From Thereva unica (taxonomy: Eukaryota > Arthropoda > Insecta > Diptera > Therevidae): a DNA stretch of 64,000 nt. A model generated the notes under the pieces. The model saw only the letters and a program-made list of their open reading frames with translations, made no database searches and had not been told where the DNA came from. Shown piece by piece: positions 55,135 through 64,000 of the stretch. The translations under genes and the position numbers were made by a program. The DNA lies in NCBI GenBank assembly GCA_949987705.1, contig CATLJY010000866.1, forward strand, positions 1-64,000, written 5' to 3'. Positions within the stretch are counted from its first letter, which is position 1, and the number at the start of each line of letters is the position of its first letter.

Positions 55135-55146
55135 AGTGGCGCGCGC

Positions 55147-56270
55147 TGTAACGGTCGCCTGTAAAAATTCCAATTCTAGAAAACCAAAATTAACGACCAG
55201 TTCCTAAAAATCCCGGTAAATTACAAATGGCAACCCCGTATCAACATGTCAGCAGAATTATACACCAATACCAGGCCAAAATGTCAGTAAAGAAAAAAAA
55301 ATAAAAGAAGCGCCAGGAATGCGGGATAGCGGTTCTTTTTTTTGTTCCTTCCTACGAGCGATCGCCTGATCGGGGGCCGAGAGGACAAAGAGAGGAGTCA
55401 GAAAAAAGTCATCGTGAAGCGGGTATCGAAAAAGCCCAAAAAGTGGAGTTGGATTCTAGCGGCTGGCGAGGAGACTGGCCGGCAGTGAGAGAGTGAAAAA
55501 GTTGAAAAGTTTTGTTAAATCTGGAAAATAAGAAAAAAGAGGAATATTTTCTTTGTTTTTTTTATAGTCTGTGAGAAAATAGAAATAGTTAGGGGAGTTA
55601 GGGGAGTTAAATGGAAGCACTTGACTGAGGTATTAATTTATAATTTGTATGTAATAATAGGGATATTCTTTGGAGATCTAAGTTTTCTGAATTGTCCGTT
55701 TACAACGAATTATCAACTGAAGAAAAAAAAACAGGAAGAAGATACCCACACCTCACACTAAATTTTTGGATAGTTTCGAAGATGGGAGGTGAAATGACGA
55801 TTCCGCCGATTAACAATGAGTGATAAGTGTAATGAGTGAGTGATAAGTACAATGAACGCCTTAAACAAAATTTCATCATTGGCATGTGAGTATCATCCTT
55901 TTTTTTGATATATAAGTTGTAAAGTAAATCCGATACGATTGACGCGGGTTATGATTGGTAGTCTTTCCCAATATCGATACATCCAGGGAGAAGTTTTTTC
56001 TGGGATAAGTGGCAATGGTATCAGGGAAGGTCCGAGTATATAGAAGGAGCGTAATAAGCATCCGCTAGTTATTTTTTTGTGTTGGTGGAACCGAATCGAA
56101 ATGTTTTTTTTTTTTTGTTTAAACTTGCAAGAATATATTTATGCCTATTCTAAAACTGAAAAAAAGGGGTTATTAATAACAAAAGATTATGGGTCTTTTT
56201 GCAATTTTTATTTTCATTTTTCTTTACATATTGTTTTTTTTTTTTTTTGTACAGACGAAGTATATATTAC
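55147..56270 (+). repeat. 3' LTR of the second Gypsy (end uncertain)
   Basis: Starts TGTAACGGTCGCC, sharing its first eleven bases with the LTR at 8297. The right limit is not certain; a TATATTACA near 56269 is a possible end. No matching 5' LTR is present upstream of 43297. 55200-56426 contains no recognisable gene. Confidence 0.45.
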
Positions 56271-56426
56271 ACATATACTAACTACAATTCAGTCAACGTC
56301 TGAATTGTCTTGTGATAGACCTTAAATTCCAGGGTAAAATCTCTAAAAATTGCATTTATTTATATTAGCAAAGAATAATGATGTTCAAACAAGCTACATC
56401 ACACATACTTTTTTTTTTATGTGGCA

Positions 56427-59400
56427 GTGCTAAGCTCAGGAATCACCCTTTGTACTACTAGTCCGTCATGTCATTTGTCACGTCATGGTGCAATGTCTAG
56501 CAGTAAGCTTAGTACGGGGGAGGGGGGTTGGAGGGGTTATAAAGGAACGGGGGGTATTGAAGAAGGTGGTGATGAACCCTGCGTTTGAACTCTTGGATGT
56601 TGTAGGAGCTCGGAAATACTGACTGCGAGAGATTATTCCAAAGCCGAGTTGTTCTATTAACAAACGAATTCATATCTTGTTGAGTGCGTGAAAGGGGGAG
56701 TTGCAGGTGGAGGGAATGAGACGAGTGGGCTAATCTGGTGGTGCGGGTATAAGAATGCCGTGGAGGCAGGAGAGCGTTTAGCTCGGAGGAACAGCCACTA
56801 TGATAGTAGCGATAAAATTTTGTCAGTGCTGCTACATTCCTACGGTGGCTGAGGGGGTCGATGTTGGAGCAAGCGGTGTCGTCATCAATTAATTTAAGGG
56901 CCTTTTTTTGGACCTTATCTAACCATGCCAAGGTGGTTATTGTAGCGCCGCCCCAAACGAGGGAGTTGTATTCGAGAAGAGGCCGAATGTAGGATTTATA
57001 AATAACAGCACGGGCCGATGGCTGGAGGAGGAACTTACACCTCTTAAGAAATCCCAAGCACTGAGATCCTTGTTTGGCGATTTGGAATATGTGGTCATTC
57101 CATCGCAAGTCCTTGGCTAATGTCACGCCTAAGATGTGTAAGGATGGTTCGGCCATTAGTTGAACTTCATTCACTTTCAAGGGTGGAGGGGTGTTGAACT
57201 TCTTTTTGGAGATAAGACAGTACTTGGTTTTGTCGGAGTTGAATTCAACACGATTCTTCTCTCCCCACTTTAGAATCAGTTCAATGTCGTTATTAATAGA
57301 GTTGGAAATACGTTCGCGATCATCAAGACAGGATCTGGCATGAGTCTGCCTTGTATCGAAGCTGTACGAGTACCATAGAGTACCGTCGTCAGCGAAGCTG
57401 AGAAGTGGGTTGGAGGGGATTGAAAGAAGGTCATTTATAAAGATAAGAAATAGGGCCGGTGATAAGATTGACCCCTGGGGGACCCCCGCAGAGATCGGGT
57501 GGGATGCGGATTTGACGCCATCCAATACTACTTTGATTGAACGGCCGGAAAGGAAGTTCTCGATCCACTTCTGTAGAAGTGAGTCGACTCCAATAGCTTT
57601 GAGTTTGGCTATCAGGGCTGAGTGCCAAACTCTATCGAAAGCCTTGGAGATATCTAGAGCAACCAGACTAGACTCGCCAGATCCATGCAGACTACGGCTG
57701 AGGTGTTCTGTAAGACAGACTAAAAGATCGCCGGTGGATCTTTTCTGGCGGAAGCCATATTGTCTGTCGTTTATGAGTAGGTTGGATTCTAGATATCCCA
57801 TAAGCTTTTTGTTGATTATCGTCTCCATGGTTTTGGAGAGAATATAAGTAATTGCTATTGGGCGGTAGTTTAAGGGGTCGCTGGCTTCACCTTTTTTCGG
57901 AATTGGCTGAACATGGGCAAGTTTCCAAGAGTCTGGGTAAACTCCGGAGGAGTATGATAGGGCAAAAAGTTTGCGCAGAGGTTTAGCCAAAAGTGAGGCG
58001 CATTGTTTTAAGACGATAGAGGGTATATTATCGGGTCCAGTGGATTTGTTGACATCGAGCTCCTTGAGGCACCTGTACACCTCGCGAGTCCTGAAGAAAA
58101 CCCTGTCCATTAAATGAGCATTGTGCTCGAGAACTGGGGGTAGCGCATCAGTTTCGGATAGGGAAGAATTTGAAGCAAACAGAGATGCTAATAAATCGGC
58201 CTTGGCTTTTCTGTCTGTTATCACCTTCTTATCGTGAATGAATGAAGGAGTTGTAGATGCAGTGAAATTCTTCTTTATGGAACTTATCAAGGACCAGAAG
58301 TTTTTGCTACCAGAGGTTGCATTAAGGAGTTTACTTCTCAACTTACTGTCAAATGAATTTTTGACGTTCCTGATGGTGACTTTACAGGAATTTCTTAGTT
58401 TTATATACTCTTCACGGAGCGATTCACTCGGGGAGCTCTTGTAAGCTCGAAAGGCGGCTTCTTTGTTTCTGATTGCATGCATACACTCCTGATTAAACCA
58501 TCTGTTGGGCCTAGCCTTCACAGATTTAGTAGAATGAGGAATGTACAAATGCATTCCTGCCTGTATGATTTTAGTGATACGGATAGTGGCAGAGTTGACG
58601 TTTTTGGTTCGGAAACACTGATTCCAGTCAGTAGCTCGGAAGAAATTAATTAGCCCCAGCCAATTGGCCTTCCCATAATGCCATACAGTTCTCCTAACTG
58701 GTTTGGGAGGGATGGGAAATTCGAATGGGAAGCTAGCGCTAATTAAGCAGTGGTCCGAATTGCCGAGAGGTGAATCAACTTCGACGGAGTATCGCTCTGG
58801 GTGGGAAGTGAGAAAAAGATCAAGGAGATGGTTTCCTTGATCGGCAACATCAGGGACTCTCGTGGGATGATCCACAATTTGATGTAAATTATTGGTGTCT
58901 GCAAAGAGCTCGACGTCCTTGCCAGAAACACTGGTGCCATTTGAGTAAGTCAGCCAGTTTGCGTTATGAACATTGAAATCACTCGCAACGATAATTTCAC
59001 ACTCCAGGATTGGACGACAAAAATCCCGAGATTTGTTCGGAAATAGTATCAAATGATGAAATGGAGGCTTCGTTACTTATGTTAGGACTTCTGTATAGGA
59101 AGCAGAAGAATATGACGTGGCTTTTGAAAATGATTTTAATCCAAATATAATTAAAATCTGAAGTCGTGCTTGAAAATATTTTACAATAAGCCACGTCCTC
59201 CTCAACATAGATGGCAGTACCCCTATGGGGAGAGAGATTGTGCACTAAAGTGTATCCCGACACCTGGTAATGACCTAAGTTATTATCGGGTGATATTTGG
59301 GTTTCACTCAGTGCGAAGATTGGGGGTTTATAATTAGATAAGTGGCACTCAACAAAAGAGAAATTCGCATGAAGTCCACGAATATTACAAAAGTCAATAA

Positions 59401-59720
59401 CAAAGCATGACCTGTAACGGGACTTCGGTTGCGCGGGCTCATTCGCCACATTCTCTGGGATATTTCCCGAAATTACATCTGCCGCAACCATCAGAGTCGA
59501 TAAAATTTGTTCGCGTCAAAGTGTTATGCCTTTTGAGACGGGACAAATTTCATCGACCGACAGATTTCGGGCGCGACACTTGCAGGTCCGGGATTCGGGT
59601 TTCGGTAGGGCGAGCAAGGGTACTTACTTCTGCTGTTCGTCGGTCGCGTGTCTTGTCTATTGAAGGGTGAAGGCTTTTAAATGCGGCGCGAGAATTTCGA
59701 TTGTTCACTTTTTTTTTTTT
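56427..59720 (-). mobile_element. Jockey/CR1-like non-LTR retrotransposon, copy 2, nearly intact
   Basis: Same family as 33650-37471, with the same 3' end at GTGCTAAGCTCAGG. It retains the full endonuclease and RT. The 5' limit is approximate; the GC-richer sequence to about 59720 may be 5' leader. An ORF1 protein is not apparent. Confidence 0.8.
56509..59491 (-). pseudogene. Endonuclease-RT protein of Jockey/CR1-like copy 2, single frameshift
   Basis: Encodes the bifunctional protein for target-primed reverse transcription. The endonuclease starts near 59400 with DFCNIRGLHANF and LSETQI, followed by FLYRSPN. After a one-base insertion of C near 59003 (compared with copy 1) the frame continues for 847 codons: SDFNVHNANWL, SDHCLISASFP, then RT with NKSTGPDNIPSIVLK, NYRPIAITYILSK, LDISKAFDRVWH, SAGVPQGSILSP and FADDGTLWYS, and a C-terminal tail to 56509. 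Copy 1 has different lesions. All catalytic motifs I can check are kept. Confidence 0.85.
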
Positions 59721-59750
59721 TATTTCACTGCTTTGATGGAGGAATTTATA

Positions 59751-60685
59751 TGGGTGATTGTCATGAAATGGGGGTAATGGCTGGCTGGCCGTTGTTCTCT
59801 AGCTACAACGCCTCTAACAAATTTTTTCTGGGGTGAAAATCTCCATCCAGTAATAAAACATTCTCTCCTTCATCGCCTCCCGCGGCAAGCACTCTTGAAC
59901 AAAATGACGGCCCTTCGACCACCGAAAATGTCGCCTCCGTAACCTGTCCATTTTCCGCTTTTACGTCACGGGACTACGTTTACGGAAAAACAGTGCATTA
60001 TTGCCGCGCGCCTAGGGTCTCAAACGATAGCAGCAGTATTCCGAAACTGATCACCGGTATGTATTACGCGGGCGGATACCTGCTTAGTTAGATGTCAGTG
60101 TTTACATTCTGACTGTTGTTTGTTGCAAATTTCAATAAAAACTATAAAAATAGCGCACACGCAACGACAAATTGGTTGTCAAGTGGCACTAAGTAGTGAA
60201 ACCGAATCGTCACAAGTTTCTTTATGAATGTTTATCCTCGCCGGACGTTTAGACTGTGAACAATTTATAAACAAGAGAGCAACCCTCAAGAAAATTATCG
60301 AAGAAAAAAAAACTGTCGCCTCCGTAATGTGTGTTTTCGTTGTGATATGTGTTGCAAATCTCTTTTAACTCGGTTCGGTATATTTGTTTGCATTTGTAGA
60401 GCAAGCAAATTTTCGGAAAAATTGTTTGCTCTCATTGATCATGAAAGCGACGGATTTTTCGATGAAATGTCGCTACCGTAATTGTCGCCTCCGAAGCCAT
60501 ATAATTTCGGCTTTTCGATATAAACTTCTCACTGTCTATACCTCGTGTGTATTTATGTGGAAATATACAGAAAGTACTTCAAAATAATGTTGAAAACACA
60601 TGAGAAAATTTTTTTTCAGCACTTTTTTTTTGTTCACAAATTTTTGTTCAAATCTCAAAAACTCCCATTTCATGACAATCACCCA
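59751..60685. mobile_element. Non-autonomous DNA element with TIRs and TATA duplication
   Basis: TGGGTGATTGTCATGAAATG at the left and its complement at the right are flanked by TATA (59747-59750 and 60686-60689). Inside, the phrase TGTCGCCTCCG recurs at about 59929, 60314 and 60477, twice followed by TAA. ORFs at 60384-60874 show no domain. The element lies at the 5' side of the Jockey-like copy 2. Confidence 0.65.
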
Positions 60686-60689
60686 TATA

Positions 60690-60921
60690 TGTGTGGTTCT
60701 GTTCTCACTTTTCACTGTTTTTTAAAGTTTTTTGGGTCTGATTTTTTTTTATTTGGTGCAATTCACGCCGCGAAAATAGGGACCGGACCAGCAGACGTCC
60801 GCACTCCTTGCTGTCCCAGACCAAACTCATCGTTGTGCGTAGGATATCTCGCTTTTAGTAGTTGTATTAGGTAAAAACAAAAACCATTATAGGAATTATA
60901 TAAAAGAAGAATTGTATTTAA
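60690..60921. other. Short unassigned spacer
   Basis: No feature recognised apart from T-runs and a GC-richer patch near 60775-60835. Confidence 0.5.
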
Positions 60922-60952
60922 TCCTTACTAATATTATAAATGCGAAAGTAAC

Positions 60953-60985
<33 letters not shown>

Positions 60986-63900
60986 TACGCTTTCACGCCT
61001 AAACCACTAAACCGATCTTGATGAAATTTGCTACAGACATAGTTTAGACCTTGGAGACGGACATAGGCTACTTTTTATGGAGAAAAAAAGGGTTTAAGGG
61101 GGAGAAATGGGGTTCAATAAGTTGTAAGGGGATTTTTTATCTTTACTTTTTTTTCTATTGTATAAAAAGTAACTGACTGACAGACAACCCACAACCTAAA
61201 CCGCTGGAGCTAAAGGGCTGAAATTTTGACAGTACATGCCTATAATTGCGTGGACATCCACTAAAAAGCGATTTTTCGAAATTCATCCCCTAAGGGGGTG
61301 AAATGGGGGTTATCCAAACCGCTGGAGCTATAGGGCTGAAATTTGGACAGTGCATCCCTATAATGGAGTGGACATCCACTATAAAGCGATTTTTCGAAAT
61401 TCATCCCCTAAGGGGGTGAAATGGGGTTTATCCAAACCGTTGGAGCTATAGGGCTGAAATTTTGACAGTGCATCCCTATAATGGCGTGGACATCCGCTAA
61501 GAAGCGATTTTTCGAAATTCATCCCTTAAGGGGGTGAAATGGGGTTTATCCAAACCGCTGGAGCTCTAGGGTTGAAATTTTAACAGTTCATCCCTAATGA
61601 CGTGGACATCCACTAAAGAGCGATTTTTCGAAATTCATCCCCTAAGCGTGTGAAATAGGGTTTTTACAAACGGCTAAAGCTATAGGGCTGAAATTTGGAC
61701 AGTGCAACCCTATAGTGGAGTGGACATCCACTATAAAGCGATTTTTCGAAATTCATCCATTAAGGGGTGAAATAGGGTTAATCCAAACAACTGGAGCTAT
61801 AGGGTTGAAATTTTAACAGTGCATCCCTATAATGACGTGGAGATCCACTATAAAGCGATTTTTCGAAATTCATCCCTTAAGGGGGTGAAATAGGGTTTAT
61901 CCAAACCGCTGGAGCTATAGGGTTGAAATTTTAACAGTGCATCCCTATAATGACGTGGACATCCACTATAAAGCGATTTTTCGAAATTCATCCCTTAAGG
62001 GGGTGTAATTGGGTGTATCCAAACCGCTGGAGCTATAGGGTTGAAATTTTAACAGTGGATCCCTAATGACGTGGACATCCACTAAAGAGCGATTTTTCGA
62101 AATTCATCCCCTAAGGGTGTGAAATGGGGTTTTTACAAACCGCTAAAGCTATAGGGCTGAAATTTTGACAGTGCATCCCTATAATGACGTATACATCCAG
62201 TAATCCACTAAAGAGCGATTTTTCGAAATTCATCCCCTAAGGGTGTGAAATAGGGTTTTTACAAACCGCTAAAGCTATAGGGCTGAAATTTTGACAGTCC
62301 AACCCTATAATGGAGTGGACATCCACTATAAAGCGATTTTTCGAAATTCATCCCTTAAGGGGGTGAAATAGGGTTTATCCAAACCGCTGGAGCTATAGGG
62401 TTGAAATTTTAACAGTGCATCCCTATAATGACGTGGACATCCACTAAAGAGCGATTTTTCGAAATTCAGCCCCTAAGGGTGTGAAATGGGGTTTTTTACA
62501 AACCGCTAAAGCTATAGGGCTGAAATTTTGACAGTGCATCCTTATAATGACGTTTACATCCACTAAAGAGCGATTTTTCGAAATTCATCCCCTAAGGGTG
62601 TGAAATGGGGTTTTTACAAACGGCTAAAGCTATAGGGCTGAAATTTTGACAGTGCATCTCTATAATGGCGTGGACATCCACTATAAAGCGATTTTTCGAA
62701 ATTCATCCCTTAAGGGGGTGAAATGGGGTTTATCCAAACCGCTGGAGCTATAGGGTTGAAATTTTAACAGTGCATCCCTATAATGACGTGGACATCCACT
62801 AAAGAGCGATTTTTCGAAATTCAGCCCCTAAGGGTGTGAAATGGGGTTTTTACAAACCGCTAAAGCTATAGGGCTGAAATTTTGACAGTGCATCCCTATG
62901 ATGACGTTTACATTCACTATAGAGCGATTTTTCGAAATTCATCCCCTAAGGGTGTGAAATGGGGTTTTTACAAACGGCTAAAGCTATAGGGCTGAAATTT
63001 GGACAGTGCATCCCTATAATGGAGTGGACATCCACTATAAAGCGATTTTTCGAAATTCATCCCTTAAGGGGGTGAAATGGGGTTTATCCAAACCGCTGGA
63101 GCTATAGGGTTGAAATTTTAACAGTGGATCCCTATAATGACTTGGACATCCACTAAAGAGCGATTTTTCGAAATTCATCCCCTAAGGGTGTGAAATGGGT
63201 TTTTTACAAACCGCTAAAGCTATAGGGCTGAAATTTTGATAGTGCATCCCTATAATGACGTTTACATCCACTAAAGAGCGATTTTTCGAAATTCTTCCCT
63301 AAGGGTGTGAAATGGGGTTTTTACAAACCGCTAAAGCTATAGGGCTAGAATTTTAACAGTGCATCCCTATAATGACGTTTACATCCACTAAAGAGCGATT
63401 TTTGAAATTCATCCCCTTAGGGTGTGAAGTAGGGTTTTTACAAACCGCTAAAGCTATAGGGCCGAAATTTGGACAGTGCATCCCTATAATGGAGTGGACA
63501 TCCACTATAAGGCGATTTTTCGAAATTCATCCCTTAAGCGGGTGAAATAGGGTTTATCCAAACCGCTGGAGCTATAGGGTTGAAATTTTAACAGTGCATC
63601 CCTATAATGACGTGGACATCCACTAAAGAGCGATTTTTCGAAATTCAGCCCCTAAGGGTGTGAAATGGGGTTTTTACAAACCGCTAAAGCTATAGGGCTG
63701 AAATTTTGACAGTGCATCCCTATAATGACGTTTACATCCACTAAAGAGCGATTTTTCGAAATTCATCCCCTAAGGGTGTGAAATGGGGTTTTTACAAACG
63801 GCTAAAGCTATAGGGCTGAAATTTTGACAGTGCATCTCTATAATGGCGTGGACATCCACTATAAAGCGATTTTTCGAAATTCATCCCTTAAGGGGGTGAA

Positions 63901-64000
63901 ATGGGGTTTATCCAAACCGCTGGAGCTATAGGGTTGAAATTTTAACAGTGCATCCCTATAATGACGTGGACATCCACTAAAGAGCGATTTTTCGAAATTC
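60922..64000 (+). mobile_element. Helitron with long internal satellite, cut by window edge
   Basis: 5' end TCCTTACTAATATTATAAATG after an A, then GCGAAAGTAACTCTG and a (CTGT)n run, CTTTCACGCCTAAACCACT and GATGAAATTTGCTACAGACATAG. The same entry sequence is at 7962. After about 61190 it is entirely tandem repeat to the window end; the 3' terminus is not seen. Confidence 0.7.
61190..64000 (+). repeat. Satellite-like array, ~119-bp unit, about 24 copies, trimeric order
   Basis: Units carry (A)ACCGCT(GG/AA)AGCTATAGGG, GAAATTTTGACAGTGCATCC, GACATCCACTA and GCGATTTTTCGAAATTC. From 62381 on, three variants repeat mostly in order (AACCGCTGGAGC, AACCGCTAAAGC, AACGGCTAAAGC), giving a ~355-bp higher-order unit. 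A private variant, TTCAGCCCC in place of TTCATCCCC, recurs in the corresponding unit at about 62465, 62819 and 63640. Confidence 0.85.

Larger units (their letters stand above)
53601..55146 (+). other. Second Gypsy: 3' non-coding region
   Basis: Contains ACAATGTGGCATTGCCGGAGG (53653), also found in the ALG12-bearing LTR element; an imperfect CAGGCG/CGCCT palindrome (54164-54181) after a (CAA)n run; GACCAGTCGTGG (about 54300), shared with 7530; a tRNA-Lys-like relic (54799-54868); and a small foldback element. Minus-strand ORFs (54280-54480, 54345-54677) have no recognisable domain. Confidence 0.5.

Noticed and set aside
61190..64000. CRISPR array
   Set aside because: Units are ~119 bp and contiguous without unique spacers, in a eukaryotic Helitron.

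Overview
This 64-kb window is eukaryotic, AT-rich and built almost wholly of transposable elements. The mixture (BEL/Pao, an env-bearing errantivirus-like Gypsy, RTE- and Jockey/CR1-like non-LTR elements, Tc1, hAT, PIF/Harbinger, Helitrons and a Helentron-like family) points to an arthropod, most likely an insect. I found no intact host gene. Three things come from host genes: an ALG12 pseudogene, a peroxiredoxin pseudogene present twice, and tRNA-Lys-like relics. There is also one small spliced zinc-knuckle ORF of unknown origin.

Layout, left to right. 1-2.1 kb: minus-strand RTE-like non-LTR element. 2.5-3.7 kb: Gypsy gag-protease remnant, followed by a dead Tc1-like element (3900-5487). 7962-8296: 5' end of a Helitron whose satellite-like body continues at 15058-15350 and 41091-43104, where it ends in CTAG. 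The first gap in it is filled by a young LTR retrotransposon (8297-15057) with 1915-bp LTRs, a tRNA-Lys-type primer site, no gag or pol, and two host gene fragments: peroxiredoxin in both LTRs and ALG12 in the interior. The second gap (15351-41080) holds a minus-strand errantivirus-like provirus (LTRs, gag, protease, RNase H, integrase, env). That provirus was itself hit by PIF/Harbinger, BEL/Pao (18032-25940), a tRNA-derived SINE, a Jockey/CR1-like element (33650-37471), two Helentron-like elements and a long-TIR DNA transposon.

43.3-56.3 kb: a second Gypsy on the plus strand, with two hAT insertions in its integrase (45905-51481 and 51564-53345), each flanked by a perfect 8-bp target duplication. 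The larger hAT carries a Helitron fragment and a Helentron-like element, and the latter contains a 5'-truncated non-LTR element. 56.4-59.7 kb: a second, nearly intact copy of the Jockey/CR1-like element. 59.75-60.7 kb: a small TIR element. 60.9-64.0 kb: another Helitron whose ~119-bp tandem repeat shows trimeric higher-order structure and runs off the window.

Most interesting: (1) the LTR element with two host gene fragments and near-identical LTRs; (2) a two-exon CCHC ORF with polyadenylation signal, antisense to the provirus, between its env end and 3' LTR; (3) Helentron-like elements with a ~146-bp internal repeat and a clean paralogous empty site. Most coding regions carry frameshifts or stops. 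Family names rest on motifs I recognise, not on a database search.
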